Of a DNA stretch of 64,000 nt, positions 1-9,597 are shown piece after piece. The translations under genes were made by a program, and so were the position numbers. Each line of letters opens with the position of its first letter. Within the stretch, counting starts at the first letter, position 1. Under the pieces are notes generated by a model. The model searched no databases. It was not told the origin of the DNA and saw nothing but the letters and a program-made list of their open reading frames with translations. The DNA lies in the NCBI GenBank assembly GCA_026874595.1, contig CM049309.1:4066076-4130075 (forward strand), in the 5' to 3' direction. The DNA comes from Sipunculus nudus. Its lineage: Eukaryota > Annelida > Sipuncula > Golfingiida > Sipunculidae.

Positions 1-617
1 TGTCCGGACGCCGAGAACAATATCTTAAGGAATATTAATAACGTCAGTCTGCAAGATTTAAAATACGATGCAACTACCCTATTTTACGAGAGGCCATATA
101 ACTTTTCAATACAATGCACGTTCCTTTTTCAAAACACTCTTGTTGTAACTTTATTTGAGCGTACATTAATTATTTGAACATTTTAAGAGATTTACGCAAT
201 TTCGATGTAAAAAAAAAAAAACCAAACAGGCTCTTCACTTAATCTCGTCAGGTTCTTTCTATTCAATAAGACGACTATGGTTGCTTGGAGTCAGAGTCCC
301 CTTTGGAAGGATAGAAAGGGGCGGATAGAGTATTCTTAGAATGGGGTGGAGGTCAACACTCTTTTAAACAAGTGTACCGTGAACCAGACTTTCTCATGTA
401 TAAGTATATAGAAAAGGACACAGCGCGAGACGCCGCTTTTAGTTGTTATTAGGTGTGTATTATTTCATTTTCCAGGTTTTTAGGTGGAAAAGAGGAGCAA
501 ATCCCCTCTATATCCGCCCTTAGAATCTCGAAAATTTGGCGGGAAAGGAATATAAGTATGGTCTTAACCATATCTCAAGCATGACACAGAGTGGAACTAT
601 GTAGAAGATAACCAAAC

Positions 618-669
618 TTTATGGTCTGGATAAATGGTTTATCTTTATGGTCTCGATAAATGGTTTATC
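618..669. repeat. 26-bp tandem duplication
   Basis: Two adjacent 26-bp copies of a TTTATGGTCT-GATAAATGGTTTATC sequence lie head to tail and differ at one base. It is a simple local duplication with no coding content. Confidence 0.8.
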
Positions 670-1239
670 ATGAGAACTGTACTCTTTCTTTTAAGACACT
701 ATGTGGGGCAGGTGGATAACCCGAAAGGTTAGGCACTTAAATAAGGCTTAGGCTGATACTGCCTGTTTTTTAAATCACGGTAAACTCATACGTCGGACGG
801 GAGGTCAAGTGATCAGATACAGACAATTATCATTGGACAGTCCTACAATGCACACCCGAACATTCAAAACATGATTTTTCCACAAAAACGATTTTTCCAC
901 AAACACGAATTGAAGGCAGAGCACACGAATGGGAGATACAGTGCAAAACTAGGGGAACATTTTTTTCACAGGAAATTTATAATTTAAAGTAAACTTAACA
1001 ATGTAAATGTGTCAGCCTGGGTATACAAGTACAACAACTACAATTGTACCAGAAACAGTCGCTTTACTTGTAAACCAATAAAAAGTTATCTATTACTAAA
1101 GAAAAACTATGTAACATCATTGTTAACAAAAAACGAGAAAATTCGTGGAATATATGTCCTCCGCTTCTGTTATTTTAGCTTCCTGTGATCTTCATGCTTG
1201 GCTTCTCAATATGTTTCAGTTTTTATTTTCCACACGTCA

Positions 1240-1440
1240 TAATTTTTTGTGTTCATAATAAATTTTCAGACAGACACTCCAAAACCATTCCCTACCAAGG
1301 TATTCATGAGAGCAATTTAATGACCCAAATTTGAATGAAATCGGATAATATTTAGGAAAGTTATCGTACGGAAACGAAAACCTGACGGATGGACAGATAC
1401 AGGGACAGACAGACGGACACACTGACAAACACAAATAAAT
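1240..1440. mobile_element. dispersed-repeat tail with GGACAGACAGACGG run
   Basis: The segment ends in a run of ACAGACGGACA-type tetranucleotides. The same tail is seen in the repeats ending at 44.8, 59.7 and 62.6 kb. It is probably the decayed end of a non-autonomous element. The minus-strand frame over it reads as a Cys/Pro/Ser/Val-rich peptide, which is a translation of the microsatellite and not a real product. Confidence 0.4.
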
Positions 1441-1555
1441 GTCCCCGTTTCGCAGAAACGCTTGGGTGTGAAGATATTTCAGGTCAACAAAAGGACAAGT
1501 TGCATATGTTAATCATAAAACTCTGATTAAGGCCATTTAATAATTGGTATGTTGT

Positions 1556-1717
1556 TTAGTCCCCCTCCTCAATGGTTGGTCCGCCTCTGCCACCAGATGG
1601 CGCACTTCCTCCTTCTCCGGGCATGCCGCCTGCAACCTGGTATAGTTTAGTGATGATTGGCATGCACACCTTTTCAATTTCTTTCTGTTGATGGACGTAT
1701 TCTTCCTTGTCTTCAAG
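1556..1717 (-). CDS. HSC70 exon 6 (C-terminal tail, ends EEGD)
   Basis: Acceptor TTTGACAG|CTTGAAG. It encodes [25 protein letters not shown], a short Gly/Met/Pro-rich linker and PTIEEGD before TAA (1556-1558). Cytosolic HSP70s end EEVD, the motif read by TPR co-chaperones such as HOP and CHIP. Here Val is Gly (GGG, one base from GTG). The GGMPG tail is short compared with the family. Confidence 0.87.
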   Translation of the reverse strand, partial: LEDKEEYVHQQKEIEKVCMPIITKLYQVAGGMPGEGGSAPSGGRGGPTIEEGD

Positions 1718-2521
1718 CTGTCAAAGATACAGATAAATACAGGGTTTACTTTGTGAAAACACCACACGTGCAGAGTACTGTGGCCAGTGTGGGTACAGTG
1801 AACTTTAACTGCAAAAGACGGGATGTTTCACAAAGTATTTGTTTTAGTCTTTTACCTCTGTCAAGGAAGTTATGTAAACTAATGTTTGCTTGTTAGACTG
1901 TTGGCGGAAGTATGTAGACATCACGGAATTGATTTTCATGAAACTTTCTCGAAGGATGGCTCATGGACCAGGGAAGACTGCATTACTTTTTTGTTTGACC
2001 CGTAGGATGTGGCCGATCCAGCAGGATTGTTTTGTTGTGGTGGAGGTTTGTGCTTCCTTGTCTTTCTAGTTACATTTGGAAATTTTTTAAAACTTCAGTA
2101 GCCTGCCATCAGGTACCTTTAATAAATACACTTGTCCAGCAATTACAGTGTACCATCAGTAAAGGAAGCTGATCAAAAGATTTCAGTCCGTTCTCCGATG
2201 TTTAATAGCCTTACGAAAACAAAGTGTCCAGAAAGAAGTCCTTGAAGTACACTTGTAATTAATATTTTGACTATTCCACTAGTTATGAATGGTCCTGTAC
2301 AAAACATTCTAAGTAATAAAGTAGACTGAATGTGGGATAAGGGAAAAGCAAAGTCTGGATTTTTCTTCCTCAAAATATTTACAAAACAAATTAAAGGAAC
2401 AAAGGAATCCTATATTTTCTTCCTCCCAAAGTGTTTACAAAACAAAGAACAGACGAATCCTATACTTTTCTTCCAGACAAAGTGTGTACCTCAATTATAG
2501 GAACAGACGCGTATAACGTAC
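1718..2521 (-). other. HSC70 intron 5 with repeat remnants
   Basis: GTACGT to TTGACAG. Around 1920-2060 there is sequence resembling a dispersed molluscan repeat (decayed, low confidence). At about 2360-2510 there is a degenerate tandem of three roughly 60-bp units sharing GAATCCTATA-TTTTCTTCC and AAAGTGTTTACAAAACAAA. Confidence 0.65.
2360..2515. repeat. degenerate 3 x ~60-bp tandem repeat
   Basis: Three successive units share a TTTTCTTCC core, an AAAGTGT-TACAAAACAAA middle and an AGGAACA end. Identity drops in the last unit. It lies wholly inside HSC70 intron 5. Confidence 0.6.
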
Positions 2522-2754
2522 CTGGAGAGAATACAGCCGTTCGATGACTTCGTTACATTTTTCAATTATCTGCTTTTTGTCATCTTCTGAGATCTTGTCC
2601 TTCAGTTTTTCGTCTTCTACTGTTGATTTCATGTTGTAGGCGTAGCTCTCCAGGTTGTTCTTGGCTTGGATGCGGTCCCTCTCCTTGTCATCCTCGGCTT
2701 TGTACTCATGAGCATCCTTCATCATGCGCTCAATTTCTTTCTTGCTCAGGCAAT
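2522..2754 (-). CDS. HSC70 exon 5 (helical lid)
   Basis: Acceptor TTTTTTAG|AT. It encodes [20 protein letters not shown], then the [19 protein letters not shown] and [14 protein letters not shown] helices of the C-terminal lid. Donor CAG|GTACGT. The family usually has KWLD in the last helix where this copy reads ERLY. Length is 233 nt, ending in phase 0. Confidence 0.87.
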
Positions 2755-2862
2755 CTAAAAAAGGAAATTTTTGGGCTTTGCATTTGAAAGTGTGTAATAA
2801 ACAGTAACCGAGCAATTAATACTTTCTGCATGTTCTATCAAATCACTGCAACACTGCTAAAT

Positions 2863-2892
2863 TATATATATAATATATAATAACATATATAT

Positions 2893-2928
<36 letters not shown>
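2863..2928. repeat. TA microsatellite, left flank of LTR element
   Basis: Mostly (TA)n with a few interruptions. It abuts the TG start of the LTR remnant at 2929. The matching TA tract on the far side (6474-6560) suggests the retroelement inserted into one TA microsatellite. Confidence 0.85.
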
Positions 2929-2932
<4 letters not shown>

Positions 2933-3060
2933 ACAGAACCTAATATAAACAGATCACGTATGCGTGATGAACACAAATTTTGTAATGGAGATAAAAAAAA
3001 TAAATCGGATCCTGAACACAAGGCAGCGTGAAATGTCTAGGGGAATGAATAAAGAAGTCA
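2929..3060 (-). repeat. truncated 3' LTR remnant
   Basis: Begins TGTTACAG and matches 5651-5785 with a few substitutions and small indels, up to the shared GAATGAATAAAGAAGTCA. Homology then stops abruptly and integrase sequence starts at 3061. Only the terminal part of the LTR survives. Confidence 0.85.
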
Positions 3061-4127
3061 AGATTTTGTTTTGGGCAGTGGTCCAACACAATCAACAATA
3101 ATCCTACTGAATGGTTCCTCGAAAGCAGGAATAGGCCTAAGTTGGGCCTTAGGAGGATTCTGATTGGGCTTGCCTACCATCTGGCATGTATGGCATGATC
3201 TTTCCTGAGGTAAGGCCAATAGAAGTGTGACTAACTTTCTGATAACTTTTATTTATACCTAAATGGCCAGACAAAGGAGCCTCATGTGCCATGCTTAGAA
3301 TTTCATTGCGAAAGCTTTTGGGGCTTACTGTTTGATGTTTGATGGCCCATTCATCATCAGCGCATACATCAGGTGGTCGCCATTTACCCATAAGCACTCC
3401 ATTTTTCACATAGAAACAAACTGGGTTCTGTGACAGTTCATCTTTAGAATCTGCCCTGGGAAACAAACATGAAATATCAGGGTCCTTATGCCGTTCCGCG
3501 ATAAGTTCTGACCTTGAGATTGCTGCATCCTGTACGGGCGGGTCGTTAGACGAGTCACTAGTGTCTCCCAGAGTGTTATTATCTGGACCATTATCCTCAT
3601 GTGTGTTTTTCTTGGCCATAGATCTAGTTACAGCACATGAAGGATACAAACTAGGAATTTCCTGACTTTACGGATCAGTGTCCTGATTTAGTGACGGCTT
3701 TTCTGTCACTTTTGGTACAGGCTGTACTTTGTCACCTGCAACATCATTGCCTAGTAGCAACTGAATTCCCTTAAAGGGTAAAGTAGTTCTTATGCCCACA
3801 GTAATATTCCCAGAAATCAAATCTGACTTTAAATGGATACTGTGAAGCGGAACTGAAGTGTGCCTGTTTGAAAACACACCATTAAGAAGTGCATGTGCAC
3901 CAGTAAAGGACCTATTAGAAAATGGCTAGTGTTTGCTAACATGAGAGTCTGGCCTGAACCCCTGTGTCCCTCAAAATTCTAATAGGGATAGAATCTGAAA
4001 AATCTTTTGAAAGTGATACAAAACCATCATGTATGAATGGCTCAAATAACTCCATTTCAGAGTCAGGAGAGGAATCTTCTACCTCACCCTCATCAAACAA
4101 AGAACTGACATTGAAAGTGTCAGTCAT
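3061..4127 (-). pseudogene. protease and integrase N-terminal remnant of pol
   Basis: The protease active-site triad DTG (context RILRDTGV) is at 3968-3960, followed after a frame break by HLKSDLISG, VGIRTTLPF and LLGNDVAG (about 3840-3740), the C-terminal half of a retropepsin. A linker with AVTRSMAKK leads into GVLMGKWRPPD, then the integrase HHCC zinc domain (MAHEAPLSGHLGINKSYQK at about 3290-3240, and CHTCQMVGKPNQ in another frame near 3190-3160). The start of the integrase core (VDCVGPLPK at about 3095-3070) ends at the deletion junction. No reverse transcriptase lies between protease and integrase. Confidence 0.8.
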
Positions 4128-4293
4128 AAACTCTGTTTCAGAGTGATCTAAGGAATCTACATCCTTTTTATCATCAAACTACTCACGGGAGTCAACAGAA
4201 GAATTTTCCTCAGCAGAAACAAACTTTTGTTTGTAATAAGAGGACCTGGCCTCATTTGAAATACTCTCGAAAGAGTCATAAAAGGACTTAGCC

Positions 4294-5480
4294 TTATTTA
4301 GAGAATAATATGCTATGCATAGATTTTGAAACAAACCCAGAAGGTTTGCTATTTGGCTTATTCGCAAGTTTCCAGCAGTCAGATATTAGATGACCTTCCT
4401 TCTTGCAGTAATGACAGATTTTCTTTGAAAATGACTGGTCTTTGTTGGATTTAGACACAGTGGACGTGGACTGAGATGTAGCAATGGACTTTGCTGAACT
4501 ATCAGGACTACTAGTACTGGGTGACTGCGCTTTAAACTTCTTTTGGCCATACTGATTTACATTCTTGTTTGTGAATGACTGGTTTGATTTGCTAGTAAAG
4601 GACATTTTGTGTGTTAATGAATAATCATCAGCTAATTGAGCAGCAATGTCGAGTGTTTCAGGACTTTTCTCATCGACAAATGTTTTAACATCAGCGTTAA
4701 TGCAGCGCTCAAATTCTTCAAGCAAAATAAACTGGCGCAAATTGTCATAATCTTTCATTACATTTTTAGAACTACACCAGCGATAAAACAACTGCTCTTT
4801 TGTCCTAGCAAATTCGACGTAGGTTTGTTCTTTGCGCTTTTCCCAATTTCTGAATTTCTGGCGGTAAGCCTCTTGAACTAACTCATAACCTTTTAGGATT
4901 AAACGTTTTACCAGATCATAGTCAGCAGCAGCTTCTACTGAAAGCTCTGTATAAATTTCTCTGACCTTGCAAGTCAATACACTTTGTAACAGCATAGTCC
5001 AATTTTCCGTAGGTCATTTTAAATTTTTAGCTACCTTCTCAAAGTGTAAGAAATATTTATCAACCTCTTTTTCTTGAAAAGGTGGGACAAGTCTAATGTA
5101 TTAAGTAACATCAAACCAAAACTGTGAGTTGGGGCAGCACGTAGACTATGTTCTAGTTTAAGTCTTTCTAATTCCAGTCGTTTTAACTCAATTTCTTTTT
5201 CTTTCTCTTTTAATGCTAGCTCATGTTGCATTTCCAACTTTTTTAAATTCTAAATGCATAGCAAGGTTGTCATTTTTTGATGTTTCAACTTCAGTCTCTT
5301 AAATTAAACCTTTGCTAATTAGATCTTGCATGATTTTAGCAATGATATCAGGCTTTCTCAAAGCTTTTTTCACACTTAACCCTAAGTGTTGTCCCAAACG
5401 CAACAACTGTTCCTTTGACAACTGTTCAAGTTGTTCAGGGTCAGGATCGTCAAAAATGTCTCAGGTTTGAAATCTGCCAT
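4294..5480 (-). pseudogene. gag polyprotein remnant
   Basis: The start MADFKPE lies at 5480. A frameshift follows within about ten codons, after which the other frame reads an acidic LEQLSKEQLLRLGQHLGL and KKALRKPDII segment typical of the N-terminal SAP-like part of such gags. A charged coiled coil (about 5237-5120, LKEKEKEIELKRLELERLKL) follows. Then comes a capsid-like region (about 4995-4600) with ELSVEAAADYDLVKRLIL and YRQKFRNWEK, and then a Ser/Lys-rich linker. A CCHC zinc knuckle is near 4420 (C-H-Y-C-K-K-E-G-H-L-I-S-D-C, spacing CX2CX4HX4C). Frame breaks lie near 5460, near 5100 and close to 5000. Confidence 0.8.
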
Positions 5481-5626
5481 GTTAAGATGTCAAAGCAATA
5501 ACAAACAAAAAAAAAACTGAGATAAATCCTGTAAACAATGTACTGTAAACAATATGTAATCTTGTAAACAATGTATGATAAAACAATGCCCAGGTCAAGG
5601 CCTAATACATTTGAAAACTATTAAGC

Positions 5627-5644
5627 ATCCCAGACGAGCCCCCA
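5627..5644 (-). other. primer-binding site, tRNA-Pro type
   Basis: The minus strand reads TGGGGGCTCGTCTGGGAT six bases inside the 5' LTR. From memory this matches the 18-base tRNA-Pro primer site used by many retroviruses and some gypsy elements at 17 of 18 positions. Location and the leading TGG are as expected for a PBS. Confidence 0.75.
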
Positions 5645-5650
5645 ATTTTA

Positions 5651-6473
5651 TGTTACGGAAACTAATATAAACAGATCACGTATGCGTGATGAACGCAAAT
5701 TTTGTAATGGAGATAAAAAAAAATTAAATCAGATTCTGTAACACTAGGCAGCGTGAAATGTCTAGGGGAATGAATAAAGAAGTCAATTTTTTTTGTTAAC
5801 AAATTAACTATAATTTATTCTTAAAACAACTAACAATACAATACACTAAATCAATACAATTATACAGTAAAACAGCGGTATAGCAAAAAGTCAATACAAT
5901 CACATAGAAAAATAATGTGCACAGTACCTGGATACCAACACCGTCACCACGATAAGTTCTTTAAATGTATACTCTCGGAGAATGACAGTCCAGTGGAAAG
6001 TTCTTGCAACAACCAAGAAAGTAAACTGAAGTCTAAATGCATAAAAGCCATGGGAAAGTCTTAGAACATCTATAATTGCCGCATTCGTCGGATAAGGTCC
6101 CAGAAACTGACACACGCTTCTGCGTCCGCTGGAATCTGCTGTGCTGTTCTCTCTGCCCTCCCGTTCTAAAACACAGCCCCTTTATATACCTTTACACCTC
6201 AAGCCGAGACTTTTCCACTTCTATAACAGTCTATAAGATCTTGCACAACACAATAAGCACGCGTTTCAGGAATTCTCTGGAAAAACAGCGCTGTGTGTAT
6301 CTCTACATACCAGGCTCATCACGTGACCTCCGCCAGGCGTGAAAACCCAAGGCCAACATGACAACGAGAGCTCAACCAGTACGGATTAAACATAGAATGT
6401 AATACGCGGCCAGGCACGATTGCCACAACAGGAGTTACGCCCGTGTCACATAATAAAAAGAGCACCTGTAACA
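5651..6473 (-). repeat. 5' LTR, 823 bp
   Basis: On the plus strand it begins TGTTACGG and ends CACCTGTAACA, so it has TG...CA ends with a six-base inverted repeat. It contains a TATATAAA box near 6181-6188 on the minus strand and AATAAA at 5814-5819 on the minus strand, in the order expected of U3-R-U5. Its first 135 bp (plus coordinates) match the remnant at 2929-3060. Confidence 0.85.
6181..6188 (-). promoter_or_regulatory. TATA box of the LTR promoter
   Basis: The minus strand reads GGTATATAAAGGGG. It lies inside the LTR, upstream of the likely R region, and would direct transcription toward gag. Confidence 0.6.
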
Positions 6474-6486
6474 ATATATATATATG

Positions 6487-6560
<74 letters not shown>
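6474..6560. repeat. TA microsatellite, right flank of LTR element
   Basis: (TA)n with few interruptions, starting right after the LTR end at 6473. Confidence 0.9.
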
Positions 6561-6561
<1 letters not shown>

Positions 6562-6775
6562 AATAGGTAGGGAATAATTAAACATAGGGAAATAGCAAAC
6601 TTCTAGCTATTCACAAAATGGAAATGCAATTATATTATGACTGTGTTTATCACTCAAATATTAAGCAGGTAAACTTTAATATAGTAATGATTTCCATAAA
6701 AAGTTTGATATAATATCAGTAACAGATTAAAGCCAATCTAAAGGAGATACATAAATTTATTTTATATATGTCCAC

Positions 6776-6781
6776 ACTCAT
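6776..6781 (-). other. disabled 5' splice site of HSC70 intron 4
   Basis: The minus strand reads AAGG|ATGAGT. Positions +3 to +6 (GAGT) match the donor consensus and only +1 differs (A instead of G). Exon 5 needs exactly this phase-1 junction. Use of the next GT four bases downstream would shift the frame into an early stop. Confidence 0.7.
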
Positions 6782-6980
6782 CCTTTTCATTGGTGATAGT
6801 GATTTTGTTCTCATGGCCGGTACTTTTGTCCACAGCAGTGACAGTAAGGATACTGTTGACATCAATGTCAAAGGTCACCTCGATCTGGGGCACTCCTCTG
6901 GGTGCCCGCGGGATACCCGTCAGCTCGAACTTTCCCAGGAGATTGTTGTCTTTGGTCATGGCTCTCTCACCCTCATACAC
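6782..6980 (-). CDS. HSC70 exon 4 (peptide-binding beta domain)
   Basis: The exon opens with [16 protein letters not shown] and runs through [19 protein letters not shown] to the AVDKSTG and NKITITNEK blocks, the standard end of the substrate-binding beta sandwich. Phase arithmetic (1513 nt so far, phase 1) and the phase of exon 5 place the exon end after AAGG at 6782. The next bases read ATGAGT where a GTGAGT donor is expected. Confidence 0.87.
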
Positions 6981-7636
6981 CTGTACAACCAATTATACAA
7001 CCAAATACTGAATAAATTCTCTAGTAACTACTAAATATTTCCCAGTGTTGGCGGAAATGTTGTATTCACACAAGGATTTATAATTAAACACATACAATTA
7101 TACATTACTGGGAATTAATACTGATTATATTGATATATACAGAAATTCTAAGGATATCTTGAAACAAGACACCGGCAATTCGACTGATAGATATCAGATT
7201 TGATAAAGTAAGGTTAGTAAGCATGGAGTGTTGAACATCGGATAAGCAATGAATGAGCTTAATTATCAGAGAGATATTCATGAGATAATATGAAACGCCA
7301 AAAAATGTAAATTATATAAAATTATGATAACTGCTGAATGAAACCCAAGGAAACAAATGTCCTGCCTGAATGAACAATTACATCACATAACTACTAATTT
7401 CAATTAGACAAACTTGCATTTGTATGATTTGTCTTATTAAAATTTATTTTTTTATAAAAATGATAAAAACTGAATTACATTAAAATTAAATTTTACTCAT
7501 TTGAAGTTATAAATATTCTTAAGTCAGTTCATTTCCAATCATTGACAATAATTTATTTTAAGGTAATAAATTGTATAACACAATGTATTCGAGATTAGTA
7601 AATGGCGTAGAGATTGGGAGATAAGATATAATGCAC
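6981..7636 (-). other. HSC70 intron 3
   Basis: GTGCAT to TTGTACAG. AT-rich sequence; I see no element or gene in it. Confidence 0.8.
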
Positions 7637-7830
7637 CTGAATGAGGACACCAGGTTGATCGTCAGAGTAGGTTGTGAAGGTCTGTTTTCTTTTGGTGGGG
7701 ACTATGGTGTTACGCTTGATGAGGGATGTCATCACGCCGCCAGCAGTCTCGATACCCAGAGACAGGGGGGCCACATCCACCAATAGTACCTTGGTCGACT
7801 TGCCACCAGACAAAATGGCTGCCAACACTG
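7637..7830 (-). CDS. HSC70 exon 3 (interdomain linker, start of peptide-binding domain)
   Basis: The exon joins exon 2 in phase (G|CA gives Ala) and encodes AAILSGGKS, the linker [23 protein letters not shown] and [16 protein letters not shown]. Against other cytosolic HSP70s three residues are missing just before the hydrophobic linker, where SENVQDLLLLDV is usual, which is a 9-nt in-frame deletion. The linker transmits the nucleotide state between domains, so the change may matter. Length is 194 nt; donor CAG|GTGCAT. Confidence 0.88.
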
Positions 7831-8683
7831 CTGTGGAAACAATCAACTGAATATCAATTGAGGCAAATGTATATCAATATCAATATATAATGCAATGCTA
7901 GGAAAGAAAATAAAAGAAATCCAACGTTACATTTTATGTAATAAGCATAATTATGACTACATGGAAGCATACATCTTATTTTTCTATATTCTTATTTAGT
8001 AAATAGTGAGCGGTTAAGCGCCTGATCATCATAATAAGCCCACAGAAATGAACTGTTATTCGAACAAATGTGAAAAATCCTACAGTGTAATTACACTTTA
8101 TCACTAAATTATATAGCAACAGTAAGTAGATGTCATGCTAAAGGTCCGTTCAACCACCCACGTATGTCCATTCGTGATTTCCCGTGTAATATTTCGTTTA
8201 AATTCTACGAGTTCTGAGAGTGAACCTACCAGCAGACACGATTAGCAAAATAATGCGTACGGTCTTAGCACAATAGCGAAGTGGACAAAATAGTAACTTT
8301 ACGATCTGTTGCGATTATACTGCTCAGTCTTCCAGGTTGTCATTTGAACATAAAGCTATTGAGCATCCCATCCCCCTTCTGCATTTTGTTGAATGACATT
8401 CGAGTGACGTCACAGAGCCTATGCAAATGACTTCCTCAGTAAACGTTCACTCTCTTGGCTAAATTAATTTAAAAGAGGCAATAATATTAATTTTTATATT
8501 AATTTCATTTTGAGCCATTGCAGGCAATTCAAACGAGGTAAGTATTCTTTTCTATCCAGTTAATTATAAGGTTTCCTGTTCTCTCCTTGGAGCAAAAAGT
8601 TTGCAATTTTCAGACAGGGGTGGTGGAAAGGATTAAAGACATTTACTAGTGCCCCAGCAAAGATCACACGGTGCTAAACCTAC
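7831..8683 (-). other. HSC70 intron 2
   Basis: GTAGGT to CCACAG. It holds a perfect TGACGTCA (8405-8412) and a perfect ATGCAAAT octamer (8421-8428). There is also a plus-strand GAG|GTAAGTAT donor-like site at 8538. I see no protein-coding exon between them. See the separate regulatory entry. Confidence 0.75.
8405..8428. promoter_or_regulatory. CRE palindrome next to a POU octamer
   Basis: TGACGTCA, the full palindromic cAMP-response/ATF site, lies 8 bp from ATGCAAAT, the canonical POU octamer, inside HSC70 intron 2. Both are exact. Chance occurrence of one 8-mer in this window is likely; having both within 24 bp is less so. Any function is inference. Confidence 0.3.
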
Positions 8684-9597
8684 CAGCTCCATAAGCGACA
8701 GCTTCGTCTGGGTTAATACTTTTGTTGAGATTTTTGCCGTTGAAGAAGTCCTGTAGGAGTTTCTGGATCTTGGGAATACGTGTTGATCCTCCAACCAGGA
8801 CAATGTCGTCGACAGCTGCTTTGTCGAGCCTGGCGTCCCGGAGTGCCTTCTCTACAGGTTCAAGTGTTCGACGGAATAGATCGGCATTGAGTTCCTCAAA
8901 CCTGGCACGCGTGATACTGGTATAGAAGTCAATACCCTCATACAGAGAGTCGATCTCGATGCCGGCCTGGGTACTGCTGGATAAGGTACGCTTTGCACGT
9001 TCACAGGCTGTACGTAGACGACGAACAGCACGCTTGTTATCACTGATGTCCTTCTTGAACTTCCTCTTGAACTCCTGGATGAAGTGATTGACAATGCGGC
9101 TGTCGAAGTCTTCACCCCCGAGATGGGTGTCACCAGATGTTGACATCACCTGGAAAAATCCATCATCAATATTCACAATGGATACATCAAAACTCCCTCC
9201 GCCCACGTCAAAAATGAGAACAGTACGTTCACCACCGACCTTCTTATCAAGTCCGTACGCAAGGCCGCAGCCGTGGGTTCATTGATGATCCTCAAAACGT
9301 TCATACCAGATATAATCCCGGCATCTTTTGTGGCCTGGCGCTGAGAATCATTGAAATAAGCTGGTACAGTAATAACAGCAATTGATACAGTACGGCCAAG
9401 ATACGCCTCTGCAGTTTCCTTCATCTTGGTTAATACCATTGACGAGATTTCCTCTGGGTAAAAAGTCTTGGTTTTTCTTTTGTATTCCACTTTGATTTTT
9501 GGCTTGCCGCCGTCGCTAATAACAGTAAACGGCCAGTGATTCCTGTCCGACTGCACTGTGCTCTCATCAAATCGTCTTCCAATGAGTCGCTTAGCGT
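8684..9597 (-). CDS. HSC70 exon 2 (bulk of ATPase domain), frameshifted
   Basis: The exon covers the ATPase domain from [10 protein letters not shown] to DEAVAYGA, with landmarks [79 protein letters not shown] and [11 protein letters not shown]. After INEPTAAA (about 9262-9270) the frame breaks: the Ile codon of the conserved A-I-A-Y-G-L-D stretch has two bases instead of three, and the rest continues in the next frame. Length is 914 nt, one short of the 915 needed to join exon 3 in phase, so exactly one base is missing. The phosphate-2 motif reads GGGSF instead of GGGTF. The exon ends GGAGCTG|GTAGGT. Confidence 0.88.

Larger units (their letters stand above)
1..1555. other. AT-rich flank, no gene seen
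   Basis: No open frame here resembles a known protein and I see no splice-bounded exon. The stretch lies downstream of the HSC70 stop codon and would hold its 3' UTR and polyadenylation site; TTTATT at about 1222 (AATAAA on the minus strand) is one weak candidate. It also holds a short tandem duplication and a repeat tail, listed separately. Confidence 0.5.
2929..6473 (-). mobile_element. deleted Ty3/gypsy-type LTR retrotransposon
   Basis: Minus-strand order: 5' LTR (6473-5651), primer site, gag with SAP-like and CCHC segments, an aspartic protease region, then directly the integrase zinc domain, then a deletion that removes the rest of pol and most of the 3' LTR. The element ends at a 132-bp LTR remnant at 2929. 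Its ends are TGTTAC/GTAACA and both sides are flanked by TA repeat. Several frameshifts show it is dead. It lies in HSC70 intron 4 in the same orientation as that gene. Protease directly followed by integrase resembles the Gmr1-like arrangement, not the usual protease-RT-integrase. Confidence 0.85.

Noticed and set aside
1237-1434. Cys-rich minus-strand peptide resembling a small secreted toxin or defensin
   Set aside because: The CLSVCPSVCP pattern is the translation of a GGACAGACAGACGG microsatellite. The same peptide type appears at 62491-62553 and 42616-42670.
7831-8683. Intronic snoRNA, since HSC70 introns host U14 in vertebrates
   Set aside because: I found no C/D box pair with the U14 core in any intron of this gene.
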